From assembly GCA_015680685.1 (NCBI GenBank), contig MNCI01000838.1, positions 64,001 through 128,000 on the forward strand: a stretch of DNA of 64,000 nucleotides, read 5' to 3'. Origin of the DNA: Gnetum montanum. Taxonomy: Eukaryota > Streptophyta > Gnetopsida > Gnetales > Gnetaceae. The notes beneath the pieces were generated by a model. The model had not been told where the DNA came from. It worked only from the letters and a program-made list of their open reading frames with translations, and ran no database searches. A program made the translations under genes and the position numbers. Below are positions 49,081 to 61,544 of the stretch, in pieces (position 1 is the stretch's first letter; each line of letters opens with the position of its first letter).

Positions 49081-49489
49081 TGTAGCGACTGAAAACATCG
49101 ATGGCTGGAAAACACTGAGAGCTCGAAGGGCATGACAGTCTCAACCCCATACCCATAGGAGGGTTGTGCTGGGTTTGTGTAGATATTGGGCACCCTGAAT
49201 GGTCTGGTTGATTAGACAGGGACTTAATTGACATCTATATAGCCTTTTGCAACATATAATTTGAAAATAGGGCAAGAATGCGAAGTAATTCTTGAAAGTA
49301 AATAAAGTAGAAAATAATGCAACACACAAAAATAAGCAGGAAACAAAGTAAAAAGAAAAATGCACTACTCCAAAGCTACAAGTTTGCTCTATCAAGGTGG
49401 ATACAGTTGGTTGCACAGTGTGATAGAGTGCAGAGATCCCGAGAGTAGCCATGATGTGTAGAGAAAAGGAGGTTGTGCGGTTAGGCACG
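49081..49489 (-). repeat. 5' LTR of element C, truncated
   Basis: It starts TGTAGCGACTGAAAACATC (plus view), which is the R/U5 end of the LTR on the minus strand. After 409 bp it is interrupted by another LTR that starts at 49490. Confidence 0.85.
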
Positions 49490-51077
49490 TGTAGTGACTA
49501 AAAACAACGACGGCTGGAAGAATGCAGGGGGTCGGTGGATGTGATAGTTCCAACCCCGTATCTGTGGGAGGGCCGTACTGGGTGCATGTAGACATGGGGT
49601 ACCCTGAACGGTTTGGTCGATTAGACAGGGACTTACATCGATGTTGATATAGCCTTTTGCAACGTAAATAATGCAAAATACGATATAATGCTTAAGGATA
49701 AATGAATTAGGGAAGAAAATGTAAAAATGCAACAGTAATATGAAATAATTCTTAAAGGTAAATAAGAAAGAAAATAATGCAAGAAAATGAGACAGTAAAT
49801 AAGAGATAAAGTAAAGTATGGTTAGAAACATGCACCGCTCCAAAGCTACAAATTCATCCGGTCAAGGTGGATACAATCGGTTGCATAGTGTGATGGAGTG
49901 CAAAAGTCCTAAGAGTAACCAAGGCATGCTGAAAAAAAAGAGCTATGCGCTTGGACACGAACTTCGCATACAAACAATGTGAGGCTCTACCAAGGTGGTA
50001 GAACAGAGATGGGGACCTTACGCTAGCTGAGAGAGCCTCGATGTTTACAGTGTTAGACAGATGACTTTGATATTACAATGCTGGAGAGAGGGGAAATCTT
50101 TGTTTCAGTATTTTAAAGTTCCCACAACTTGGAAGCTATTTACTTCAAGAAAGATGCGAACTCTTTTGAAATTGCCAATATTTTAAAATTGCAAACTTTT
50201 CCAAATTGTAGGTACTTCTTGAAAATTTCTGACCTGTTATATGCTATTTGCCAGGATATTTATAGGGTAGAAGGTAAGTGAAAAGGGGTGGTTTGAATGC
50301 TACATGCCATAGGCTTGTGTTGTCTTACTAATGTCACTCGAGTCCTCTATGACTATTGGGCCTACAAGAACATTGTGATGCAAACTTGCCATGCAATAAC
50401 TGCGATCCTACCACGCGGTAATCACATCGTCAGTGTTTGGAGACATGTGCCAACAGTCCAATTAGGTGGAGTGCATTGATGTCGCACAACCACCTGTATG
50501 CCTTGTTGTGCTTTGTGATGTAGCCTACTTAGTGTAGTGTAGCACTTTATTGCGCTTCCTACTATATGTCACATTCTTGCTAAGCTATGCTATGCTACAT
50601 AGCATAGTGTAGCTTAGCAACTTACCTTAGTCACGAAAGCTTTTCTGATTTGCAAACCATTCTCCTATGATGCAAGTTTTGTAAACTTTGTTGACTCCAC
50701 CTTTCAAACTACCTTTTGTCTCTTCCATAGCATTGCCACACCTTGCTGCACCATGTAGCTCAGCGTAGCGTAGTAGCAGACATGGTCTGCCGCTTCTTGA
50801 CGAAAAGGAGCATCACTAGAGAGCTCAAAATTGGGCAAGGGAAGTGGGTAGTGAAGTTTTTACCATGTTACACTATGTGGCATTGTGTAGCATAGCACTT
50901 CGTTCCACCATCGTCTTCTGAAGCTTGCTATGCTACATAGCGTAGCAAGCTTTGTGACTTAGAAAACTTGCCAAACTGTTTCTTGCACATCGAGGATGCT
51001 GCCGTTGATTCTATACACTGTTTCTAAGCAGGTTGCTAGCTATTTAGGCTACTTTGGTGGGTGGATAGGATGGTACA
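49490..51077 (-). repeat. Type-2 LTR (minus), truncated by element F
   Basis: It starts TGTAGTGACTAAAAACAACG and shows the usual order of LTR blocks, with a minus-strand TATA at 50258-50265 (CCCTATAAATATCC). The palindrome-rich part is at 50515-50625 and 50870-50950. The last 150 bp expected are missing because the plus-strand LTR of F begins at 51078. Confidence 0.82.
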
Positions 51078-52720
51078 TGAAACACCATAAAAGAAAATGT
51101 GGGGTCATCCTGGCTTCACCAGGCCCTTGCTGTCTGCACAGAACCACCGCAATCCATCGAGAAAGAACGTTCCGAGTCCAGGATGGCCATTTTGGTAAAT
51201 TTTCTACTTTAGGCATGGGCGAGTTCTGTACCAACTTGCTTGCTTACCAAAGTAGTCTAAACAGCTAGCAGCCTACTCAGAAAAGATGTTTAGAATTAGC
51301 AACAGTATCCTAGATGCATGGGAAAAGCAGTTCAGCAAGTTTGCTAAGTCACAAAGCCCCAGAAAACAACGGTGAAACAAGATGTTACGCTATGCGATGA
51401 CATATAGCGTAGAATAGCAACAACTTCACCTCCCTCACCCAATCTCGAGCTTTGTAGTGATGTCTCTTTTCGCTAGAAAATGGTAGACATGTCTGCTATT
51501 ACGCTATGCTAAGCTACATGGTGTAGCAAGGCGTAGTAATCCTACGGAAAGGGATGGAAGGTAGTTCTGAAGGAAAAATCAGCAAAGTCTACAAAATTTA
51601 TGGCAGAATAGGTTAAAAATCAGCAAAACTGTCGCAGTCGCTATGCTACCCTATGCTACGTAGCATAGCATCATGTAGCAAGTATGTGACATATGGCAAG
51701 ACACACGGCAAGGTGCCACGCCACGATGAGCAAGCCACGTCGCAAAACATAGTGTGATAGGTAGGTGGCCACGCGACATCAATGCACTCCACCTCAATTG
51801 AGTCATTAGCACATGCCTCTAGGAGCTGGCAACATTGTAGGATCACAGTTATTACTTGCATCGCAACAATCTGGCAAGCCCAATGGTTACAAATGGCTCA
51901 GCTAGCGCCAGTGAGGAGGCAGAGGTTTACAACATGTAATATTCAAATGATCACCTTTGCCTACCTTCTGTCCTATAAATAGCCCATCAAATAGCACATA
52001 AAGAATCTGGTCTACAAAAAAAAAAAGGAAAAAAAGAAGGGGAGTCTCCTAGACTGAAACAAAAGAAGAGAAAAATACCTGCAACCTTACATTAAGAAAA
52101 AGAAAAAGGGAGGCTAGCAATCTGTAAAAGAAATCTCTCTCAGTTGATGAAAAGCCCAGGGTCTTGTCCTACCACCTTGGTAGGATCTCATCCACATTGT
52201 ATATATGCAAAGTCTATGCCCAAGTGCATAACTATTTTTTTCTATTTCCTAGCATGCTTTGGTCACTCTAGGGACTTTCTGCACTCTGTCACGTCATGCA
52301 ACCGACTGTGCCACTCCCTAACCGAATAGATTTATAGCTCTAAAGCAGTGCATGTTCCTAACTATATCTTATATTACTTCTTATTTACTTTTTGGCTTCT
52401 TTTTATTATTTTCTATTTTGTTTACCTTTAAGCATTGTCTCATATAATTGTTGCACTTATGTTTATTTACTATTTCGCATTGTCGTTGCATTTTTAGTTC
52501 CTTTCTTTTCCCGCTGCAAGCACCATCCCACAACTCGTACAATTTATAGTGAAAAAGGCTATATTGATGCCAACGTAAGTCCCTTTCTACTTGACCAGAC
52601 TATTCAGGGAACCTTGTGTTCACATACATCTAGCACCGCCCTCCTGCGGGCACGGGGTTGGAACTGTTGTGTTCGCCGACCTTGGCGTTATTCCAGCCGT
52701 CGATGTTTTCGGTCACTACA
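51078..52720 (+). repeat. 5' LTR of element F
   Basis: TGAAACACCATAAAAG to GGTCACTACA, 1643 bp, the only complete uninterrupted plus-strand type-2 LTR here. TATAAATA is at 51974-51981. Palindromic words such as GCTACGTAGCATAGC (51645-51670) lie upstream of it. An A/G-rich tract is at 52017-52110 after the TATA. Confidence 0.88.
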
Positions 52721-52726
52721 GTTTTC

Positions 52727-52745
52727 TGGTGCTAGAAGGAGGGCC
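52727..52745 (+). promoter_or_regulatory. Primer binding site of element F
   Basis: TGGTGCTAGAAGGAGGGCC starts 6 bases after the LTR end and differs from the E site by one C to T change. Confidence 0.8.
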
Positions 52746-53571
52746 TTTTGGTGCCTTTTCCATGTGTCACAATAGTTCTATGAGCCTTCTACACCCTAAT
52801 ACATACAAGCATAGATGCAACACCCTCCTGTGGTTGTTTGCACTTTGTGCAGCACAGATCAGTCACCCTGACGGTTCCTTTGGAGCCCCGTAGAACACAA
52901 GGCCTCCAATTGCAGGTCAACTAGCTCACTCTATGATCGTCTTGCACGTGTGCTACACCCTGTCTTGTGTGGTGTAGATTAGTCACCTGGACAGTCCCTC
53001 TAGAACCCTACAAGACATAAAACCTGCCTGATTGCTAGTTAACTTGCCCATCCTACAATTGTCTCACTTGCGTTTTGTACCTCCTCCCATGTAGCACAAA
53101 TCGGTTGCCTTGACAGTCCCTCTGGGATCCCATGAGACACAAAATTTACTTGGTTGCTAGTTAATTTTCTCATCTTATGGTAGTCTCATATGCCTTCGAC
53201 ATCCCGACTTGCATTAGCGTAGACTGCACACCCTTTGTGGTTGTTTGCGCATCATGTGGTGTAGATCGATCGCCTCAATGGTTCCTCCAGAACCTTATGA
53301 GCCAATAGGCCCTTGGATGATGATTTAACTTGCTCCTTCTATAGTAGTCCCACATGCATCTTATGCCCTAGCTAGCATAGTTAAAAGTGTGACACCCTTT
53401 GAGGTTGTTTCCATCTAGTGTTGCACAGATCGGTCTCCTCAACGGTCCCTTCGGGATCTTGCAAGAAGAAAAGCTACCCGTTTTCGTTTTATATAATCCT
53501 TCTATTCTTCTACATTTTCTAGCATTTTTTCATAATCTTTCTAGCATTTTTGCATAATCACTTGCTTAACG
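52746..53571 (+). repeat. Leader tandem repeats of element F (5'UTR)
   Basis: The core AGATCRGTCRCCTNGACRGTYCC recurs at about 52857, 52977, 53098, 53266 and 53427. The first two steps are about 120 bp and the later ones are longer. Each core is followed by AACCCT..GAGACACAA-type text. The tract ends in T-rich sequence before the gag ATG. Confidence 0.8.
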
Positions 53572-55406
53572 ATGACTTCTACCACCACCGCTGTCGATAT
53601 CTCAAACATGGAGGTGCCCTTCACAGCCCGAGGCACTACTGGTGTCGAACAACAGTTGAATCCAATACCAGAAGCACACCGGTCTCTCAAGATTCAAAAT
53701 AGAGGACCTGAGGGGTTGGCCTAGCAACACGAGCATTAAAAATTCCTTTGCACAAAGGTGTAGGCTAACCTTCCCTTAGATTTGCACGAACTTGAAGAAA
53801 AACGTAGCTTCGAATTCACTTACTGCAATGGGGAGGAATTCGTTCCTAACCAGGGCATTTCCCCACCTCTGACACAAGCGAGCCAAAGGTTGCTAGATCA
53901 ACTAATTCAGTTGACAAAACTTAGGAAGCAACAAGACATGGTGTCCAACCAGGATGATGCCTTTCAAGATGGGTAGGAGGAACTCGATTCCCAATTTGAC
54001 GAGGGAGGCTCGGCCAACCCCATTCCTATCCCGCCTACCCAGTCCTTTTGGGCCAACCCACTGCCTACTGCTACCCCCTTTGCCATCGCACCTACACTTC
54101 AGCAATCTACAACTACAACTATAGTGGGTAGCCATGCTGCGTTCCCAGCACCTCATCACCCCTATCGCTCGGTTGCACCTGCAGCAACTGTGCCACCGCA
54201 AGCTGTTTATCAGCATGTTACCGCAACATGCAACATACCTATCACAGCTACTCTACCGCATGTCCACACTATACCTACTCTACAATCGTACCTAACTCCC
54301 ATACCAATTCCTACATATGTGATCGTCCAATCCACTATGGTGGGCCTAGGCCCATCCACGTGGTGGCCTCCGTTCGCTTCTTCGTCCATTCTGCAATCAT
54401 CGCAGATGTCTCATTACACTCTCCCTCAGGTCTACTCGATCCTCCAAACAGCAAAACTTAGCACGGGCCCATGGGGGATCCCACTAGTGACTCAAACAGC
54501 CTACTCGATAGCTTATCCTGCTATCACTGCTCCAATGATACCATCCACCAAATGGTGGACAATGCAAACAACACCTTTGGTAGGGGCATCCTCAATGGCA
54601 TAGCTGATGGGTCAAATTGCCACCGTTACCATGCCACCTGTGGGGGTTGCTTCTGTAGTCCCTTAGCCATCTACAGCATCCCTAGGTCTAGACCAAGTGT
54701 TTCAGCTTATTCAGACCCTAACTGAGGAAGTAAAATGCCTCAAAGCTATTGGGTTTGATATGATACGAGTTATGGAATTTTACCAAGATGACCCCGTTAA
54801 CCCAGAAATCCCTACCTTGATACTACCACCTAGAATGTACCTCCCACAGTTCATAAAGTACGATGGAGAAGGAGATCCCAATACACATCTCATCACTTTC
54901 TAGTCAGAGTCTTTGTTTCTGCAACAATGGCTGCATACGATCATTCACATTTTTGCCATGTCCCTAGCTAGGAAAGCCCTAGATTGGTATTGCGCATTGC
55001 CACTTTCATCCATTTCGACTTTGGAAGAACTCTTGACCCAGTTTGTGACACGCTTCAAGTATAACTTGAAGCCAAAAATCACACTAGATCAGCTGATGAG
55101 TGTGAAGCAAGACCAGCTAGAACCAGTTCAAAAATTCATTCAACGATGGAACGCAACCCTTAAAAAAATTTGTGAACCTATCATGGAGGCTCATTTGTTA
55201 GCCATCTTTAAGGATGCAGTGAATGACTTCATCAAGTCAAAACTAAATTACCTTGCTCCATGATCACTTAGTTAAGCTTTTTCTCAAACGAAAAGCATAC
55301 AAGACATAGCCGAGGCAAGTAAAGACCCAGCTTACGTCACTTATAGGAACATTTTTGCAAAGAAAGATAAAGGTAAGGCCCCAACGACCATGGTGGCTGC
55401 TATGGC
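53572..55406 (+). pseudogene. gag: Element F gag, truncated
   Basis: The start ATGACTTCTACC is in the same context (GCTTAACG before ATG) as in B. The text runs through MEVPFTARGTTG, LPLDLHELEEKRSFEF (53770-53820), a proline/threonine-rich region, EEVKCLKAIGFD (54725), FYQDDPVNPEIP (54778), LPQFIKYDGEGDPN (54842), LDWYCALPLSSIS (54980), LDQLMSVKQDQLEPVQKF (55085-55140) and FIKSKLNYL (55230-55256). It is cut by an inserted minus LTR at 55407, so the zinc knuckle and protease are absent. Stops are fewer than in B, and the segment 54697-55263 is nearly open. Confidence 0.85.
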
Positions 55407-56507
55407 TGTAACGACGGAAAACGTCGATTGCTGGAAATACCGACTAAAATCTGTGGTACACAGTTCTAACCTCGGATCTGTGTGAGGACCGTGCTAGAGA
55501 AAAAAATGAATCTAAGGTGCCCTGAATGGTCTTGTTGATCAGATAGGGACTTATTTAATCAGTAAAAGGTTTTGTAGTATTTTGATGGTGAAATGAAGAT
55601 TCTTTATAAAGTGATGCAATAATTTTAATCCTAGAAGCAATTGAAGATAATGAAAATGATCGAGATAAGATTGCCAAATTTGTCTAACTAGGATGCAGAG
55701 GATCAAATTTGGTAGATGATACGATCACAATATTTGGGATTTAATTTATGAAGAAAAAAATGTGTTTAATACAATGACCTCAGGCGAGCTTCGGTTTGGA
55801 CAAAGCATATGCTAGTAACAAGAAAGTGATGCAAAGATGAAACAAGTGAGGATCAATCTACCTTGATCTAGCCAATCTGGACACAAGGAAGTCAGACCTA
55901 TGGAAGAATATTCGGCAGCTGGTTGTTTCTAATCAAGAATTCTTGTCAATCACCTCCAACATTCTCATGATCATTGATTCTCTTTTGCTCGCCTGCCAAC
56001 CTTGAAGGAAAATTTTTGCCAACCTCTTGATCTTCATCAACTGGGACATTTATAAGTTTAGGATCAGGAGAAAAATGCGGTTTAAGTGACACGTGCCCCG
56101 CACCCATAAAATGTCATTGACTCAATGTGTTGTTGTTGAAGCTCGCGACGCCATGCTATGTAACGCATGGTAAACTATCCTCATGTGAGCTTTGACAATA
56201 GACTATCCTTTGAATACGCTAGAGAGCATATTGTAGTGTATGAACTGCTGATGTGCTCTTCTTTACTTAATTACGCTGCATTACACTAAATTACGCACCA
56301 TAGTGTAATTCAGCATAAAATGACAAAACTACAAAAGTTAAAGTGTTTTTGCCGTGCTTCCTCTGTTTCTATCCTTTTCAAAGTTTTTATTATGCTATGC
56401 TACGTAAAGCAGTGTAATGGGCCCCTTAACTAGGAAAGAAAAACTTGTTGAGATGCATGTTATACTGCAAACTGTTGCTTAGTACTTGAGATTTTTTTGG
56501 GCTGTCG
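55407..56507 (-). repeat. LTR (minus strand), probably 3' LTR of element D
   Basis: TGTAACGACGGAAAACGTC is the R/U5 end, and the block 'ccctgaatggtcttgttgatcag' is shared with the other LTRs. The minus-strand TATA is TTATAAATG at 56047-56055. The rest is strongly diverged from the type-2 LTRs, with different palindromes (ATTACGCTGCATTACACTAAATTACG). The upstream boundary (TGAAACACC on the minus strand) is not found, because the assembly is faulty from 56508. Confidence 0.65.
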
Positions 56508-57099
56508 NGCTGGTGACTCAGACAAATGGTTGCAACCAAGTGTGGTGCAGCAAGTTCCTTTTTAGCTGAAGGTCTATCCTACCATGCTGCATAGCACAGC
56601 ACAAGTGAATTCCAGAGGAAGGAGCAAAGCGACGGATGCATGATGGCCAAGCTTCCAACTTTGCAAGTTATCTATTTCAAACATTTTAACTTTTGGTAAA
56701 TTATGTTGTATTACACTACATAGCGTAACATCACATTGTGCACCGTAATATCAAAGACAGCCCACCACAGCACCAAGGATGACAAGCATACAAGACTTCG
56801 ACAGCCCAAAAAAATCTCAAGTACTAAGCAACAGTTTGCAGTATAACATGCATCTCAACAAGTTTTTCTTTCCTAGTTAAGGGGCCCATTACACTGCTTT
56901 ACGCAGCATAGCATAATAAAAACTTTGAAAAGGATAGAAACAGAGGAAGCACGGAAAAAACACTTTAACTTTTGTAGTTTTGTCATTTTATGCTGAATTA
57001 CACTACGGTGCGTAATTTAGTGTAATGCAGCGTAATTAAGTAAAGAAGAGCACATCAGTAGTTCATACACTACAATATGCTCTCTAGCGTATTCAAAGG
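56217..57099. repeat. 300-bp inverted repeat bounded by single Ns
   Basis: 56217-56507 and 56799-57099 are reverse complements with only a few mismatches (for example GCCGTGC against GCACGGA). Each arm ends exactly at an N (56508 and 57100). The spacer is 56509-56798. The simplest reading is that a small contig of about 590 bp was placed in the wrong orientation. Confidence 0.85.
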
Positions 57100-57100
57100 N

Positions 57101-57740
57101 CAAGGCGAGTTGCGTTATGCTAGTTTATAGGCATGACAATGAAAAATGGACTTAATGATCACTTTCTGTACAAGCAGAGGAGAAGGCGGGACAATTGTAA
57201 GGATAAGGAAGGGATAAGGAAAGAGGAAAAAAATAAGGTAAGGCATCCGATGGAGGGAGAGGTAGGGTTTGCACTTCCAAGTGACCAGACTAGTCTGAGT
57301 AGCCACCTCAGAACACCATAACACCTCACCTTCCAGTGACATTATTCTCAAGCAACGCCATCGTAACAAGTAACTTGCAAAACACAACATAGAACAGGAA
57401 GCCAGAAACAAACATCCTGATCACAAAGGAGGGAGGTTGTTGAGATAAGCGTCGTCCAAAGCGAATAGGAGAGGGACCTCAGCAAGCGGCAAGGGTGCCA
57501 ATGTTGATGCCGTGGTTCCTGAAGTTGTCGTTGATAGCCAAATTCATATCGCTCGAAGGATAGTGCAAAGAACACATCAAATGAATCTACTAAGCTAGAG
57601 TCTGATGACGGCGATGGATGGAGGTCACTGAGTCAGTGGGTGGCCATGGTTTTTTTGGGACACTAAGTGATGAAACTGATCCCAGGAGCTGCAGCTACAA
57701 AGTGGCTATTGTAGCGACATCTCTAAGGGGTCAGTAGTAT
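57101..57740. other. Unassigned sequence, richer in CpG than its surroundings
   Basis: No match to any retrotransposon part of this window was found by eye. It has more intact CG (GTCGTCC, GACGGCGATGG) than the decayed elements. Minus-strand ORFs (57411-57115 and 57575-57348) have no recognisable domain. It could be 3'UTR of D, a short insertion, or unrelated sequence brought in at the assembly join at 57100. Confidence 0.4.
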
Positions 57741-57879
57741 GCCTTTTAGCATATCCGAGGAATCAGCAAAATGCTGGTGGGGTAACAACGTCGTATCTGT
57801 CCCAACTCCTTACTCACTCCATCTAGTAGGGATGCAGTGCAAGAATGATCATGCTCGCTTACTTCATGGATGGCTAGTT

Positions 57880-58225
57880 GATAGATTCCAGTTTTAGGTC
57901 CTGGTTGATCATTGTTGCTGGTTTTAAGTCTCAATAGACCGTGGTCCTAGTTTAATATCTGGAAAAACTGGAATCTGCTAGTTTTACATCATAGTGGATG
58001 GTGGAAGGTCTAGTTTATGGTCCTAGAAGACTATGCTGTGGGTGTAAGTTTTATGTCATGACCCAGGGACAAGTCTGTGCTAGTTTAGCATCTCAACAGA
58101 CGTGTGCTTACCTTTGCTAGTTTAGCGTCTTGGCAAACACGTGTAAGAGCTGCTAATGTTATGTCATAGTGGACGTGTACAACTTTGCTAGTTTTATGTC
58201 GTAGTGGACTTTTGTTACCTGATTT
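57880..58225 (-). repeat. Tandem units after pol of element D
   Basis: In plus orientation CTAGTTTTA or CTAGTTTA followed by GTC...GAC-type text (GTCGTAGTGGAC, GTCATAGTGGAC) recurs about eight times in 345 bp. It directly follows the pol stop on the minus strand, as the 129-bp array does in A. Confidence 0.78.
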
Positions 58226-58241
58226 GGAGTTAAGTTAATGT

Positions 58242-61200
58242 TCATATGTAATACCGCTTTAGGTACAGATGATTCACCAAATTTCGTAGTTTTTTGCCGT
58301 TTGTGTCAGCTAACTTGAATGCTCCGTTGCTGTATGCGCTGATGACCAGGAAAGGGCCTTCCCAGTTTATAGAGAACTTGCCTACTGGTTCATGAATGGC
58401 CTTGAGAACTAAATCCCCTTTCTCGATTGGTCACTGATGTAGGTTGTGTTGATGCTTCTATCTCTGTTTGCCCTGATATCTCTTGATGGTGTCGAGCATC
58501 TGGATGCATTTCTCCTCCACTAAGTCTGAATCCAGGATTCTAGACTCATTGTGTTGAGTCTCATTTATAACCATGGATAGGACCATCCGCAATGAGGGAA
58601 CCTGTAATTCCAAAGGCAACATTACTTTTGATCCATAGACCAGGCTATAGGGTGTCTTGTCTGTAACTATTTTGCACATCGTACGATATGCCGATAACAC
58701 ATAGAGGATTTTTTCATGCCACCACTTCTTGTTACTATCGAATGTTTTCTTGAGTAGATTGATGATCACTTTGTTTGTTTCCTCTCCTTGACCATTTGCT
58801 TATGGGTAATAGGGTGAAGAAAAAGATTGTCTAATACCAAGGTTATCGCAGAAAGATTTGGTTTCTGAGCTGCTAAATTGTGGTCCATTGTCAGTCACAA
58901 TAGTCGTAGGGAGTCCAAATCTGGTTACAATATTATCTAAGATGAAGTGGCAAACCTATTGAGATGTGATATTTCATAGGGGAATAGCCTCAACCCACTT
59001 TGTAAAATACTCAGTGGCGGTGATAATGAAGCTATGACCTACGGAAGATTTAGGCAAGACGGGGTCTATGATGTCCAATCCCCATCATTGGAATGGCCAA
59101 GTGATTTGAGTAGTGTGTAACTCAGTTGGTGACACGTGTATTAGATTTGTGTAACGTTGGCACATGTCACACATCTTAACCTTCGCAAGGAAATCTTTTT
59201 CCATGTACGGCCAATAATACCCTAAGTGTCTAATCTTAGCAGTCATTGCTCGTAGGGCTATGTGTCCTCTGCACAGCCCTTCATGAACTTCGTTAACTAT
59301 TCACTGTGCTTGGACACTGTTAACATAGGTAAGCAATATCCCATCAAAGGAGCATCTACAGAGAGTACTGTCTCCAAGGATGATGTATTGCCTAGCACGT
59401 TTACGCACAACATCTTTTTGCACATGTGTTAGCTCGTGCGGTGGTTCGCCATGCAGAAGGTAAGTTTTAATGCTATCATAACATTTTGATGTTCCTTCTG
59501 CATTTAATGAGGAAATTTGCACCGCTTGAATGACAAGCTCTGTACATTCTATCATTAAAGCAGGCCAAGTGGCAAACATACATGGTGGCACATTTAGTGC
59601 CAGTGCTCCCTGTGCATTGGTGATGACACTTTCGTTNGTAATAGCAACGGCAGCACTACCGCCTCTAGAGGTTGAAGCTCTATGAAAATATAACATTGCT
59701 TCAAGGCTAGTTGATATAGGGTTTAAACTATGTACATGTTCATCTAGGAATTCTGGTTCTATTGTAGATTGATCATTAACTGGTGACGTTGCTAACTGGT
59801 TAGCTATGGCTTGGCCTTTGTTTTATGACTGGCCAACATAATGTAAATCGAACTTAGCTGTGATAGCCTTCCAATGAGCTATTCTGCTACTTTCATACAA
59901 ATTGTTGGAGATAGCCCCCATAACGTTACTTTTACAAATTATGTTGACCTGACTGCGAAAAATATAATTCCTACATTTTTTATGTGAAAAAAATAATGCC
60001 AACTAGTTACACTCCACTTCATTGTACCTTGTTTCATATGCAAATAGAGCATGACTGAGGTAATAGGTAGGTGCTTCTGACCCATCATTCCTTTTCTGGC
60101 AAAGTAACGCAACTATAGACATGTCTAAGTTAGCTAGATAAATGTAGAAAATTTGATCCCTTTGTGGTGGGAAAACCATTGGTAAATGTTGTAGCTCTTC
60201 TTTTAAGTTGTCAAATGCACGCTGGAAGTCTTCGGTCCATTCAAAGTTGACACCCTTCTTCAAAAGATGTTGCATGGGGTGCAATTTATCTGTTAACTTT
60301 GAAATGAACCGCCTGATGAACTAAAGCCTACCCTATAACCCACGTAGTTCCTTTAGATTTGTTTATGGCATTAAATCAACGATGGCCTTAACCTTGTCGG
60401 GGTCAACTCGGATGCCAGTTTTTGATACCAAAAACCCCAACATGCATCCGGATTTGACTCCAAATATGTATTTCTTTGAATTAAGCCATAAGTCATGTCG
60501 GAGACATCATTTAAGGACTAACTCCAGGTCTCGTGAATGATCTCCTGACTTTATAGATCTGATAGCTATGTCATCTACATAGTCGTTCAATCTCCCTAAG
60601 AGGTAATCGCTAAAGTTGTATGTCATGGCTCGTTGATATGTTGCTCCGGCGTTCTTTAACCTGAAAGACATCATGGTGTAACAGAAGGTCCCCCAGGGCA
60701 TCATGAATGTTGTGGTTAATTGGTGCTCTGGGTTAATACAAATTTGATTATAGCCTGAGAAACCATCCACAAAGGACAAAAGAGCATGGCCAGCTGTTGC
60801 GTCAATTAGTTGGTCGATACTCAGCAATCGGAAGTTGTCCTTAATTGTAGCTTTGTTCAGATCCCGGAAGTCTATGCAGATGCGTATGCCTCCCATTTTC
60901 TTAGAGACAACTACAATGTTGGACACCCAATTGGAGTAATCAACCACACGGATGAAACTGGCCTGATATAACTTGGTGATTTTATCACACACTGCTAGCA
61001 TGATTTCCGGATTAATCTTTCATGCCTTATGTATAATTGGTTTAATGCGTGGGTCTAAGATGATGTTATGCTATATTAATCTTGGGTTTAAACTTGGCAT
61101 GTCTTCATATGACCACACGAATACAGCAACATTGTTTTGGAGCACTTGGGTCATGCCATTCTACATCTGTTGGTCTAGGAGAGAACTAACCCTAAGAGTT

Positions 61201-61442
61201 TTATTTTCACCCTTATGTGTAACCACAAGGACCTTGCTGAGAGGATCCTCGGTTACATCACCAACCTCCAGGTCGAGTGTTCGGGCTAGATGTTTTGGCC
61301 AGTCTGGGGATGTAGCTATGGTTACGTCATAAAGGGACGGGTTTGTTCCTACTAGCGTGTGATCATACTATCTAATGATCTTCCCATACAGCCCTGTTAA
61401 GTCTAAGGGTGTGGATAGAGCTACGTCCATTTGCGAGTGATG
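58242..61442 (-). pseudogene. pol: Element D pol with complete integrase end (decayed)
   Basis: The exon is taken to start after the acceptor GGCAATTTTGTAG (61455-61443), and the leader reads LDLEVGDVTEDPLSK. RT follows from YQASFIRVVDYSNWVSNI (60965-60915) to FRLKNAGATYQRAM (60665), with YVDDIAI at about 60581-60561. The first RNase H is at about 60284-59830. The second RNase H is broken at the N at 59637, where about 85 residues are absent compared with B. The integrase zinc region and core (WGLDIIDPV, TDNGPQFSS) lie at 59310-58850, then INLLKK, PYSLVYGSK and a C-terminal GDLVLKAIHEPVGKF (58410), ending LYLKRYYI at 58242. It has the intact C-terminal domain missing in B and C. Confidence 0.87.
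59637..59637. other. Single N with missing second RNase H segment
   Basis: The text goes from GGSAAVAI directly to NESVITNAQGALALNVP on the minus strand. In B the corresponding points are about 85 residues apart, so about 250 bp are missing at the N. Confidence 0.75.
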
Positions 61443-61544
61443 CTACAAAATTGCCAAAAATGGAAGTTGTTACATCATTTTTTTTTTGCAAATCTGTTAA
61501 ATGATAAAATTTTGTTTGTCTTTTGTGTCAGAATTGCATGTTAG

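Noticed and set aside
56217-57099. Inverted repeat as a MITE or foldback transposon
   Set aside because: Arms end exactly at Ns and contain LTR sequence, with no target duplication, so an assembly cause is more likely.
57115-57575. Minus-strand ORFs in the CpG-richer stretch as host gene exons
   Set aside because: No domain, no convincing splice sites, and doubtful assembly next to it.
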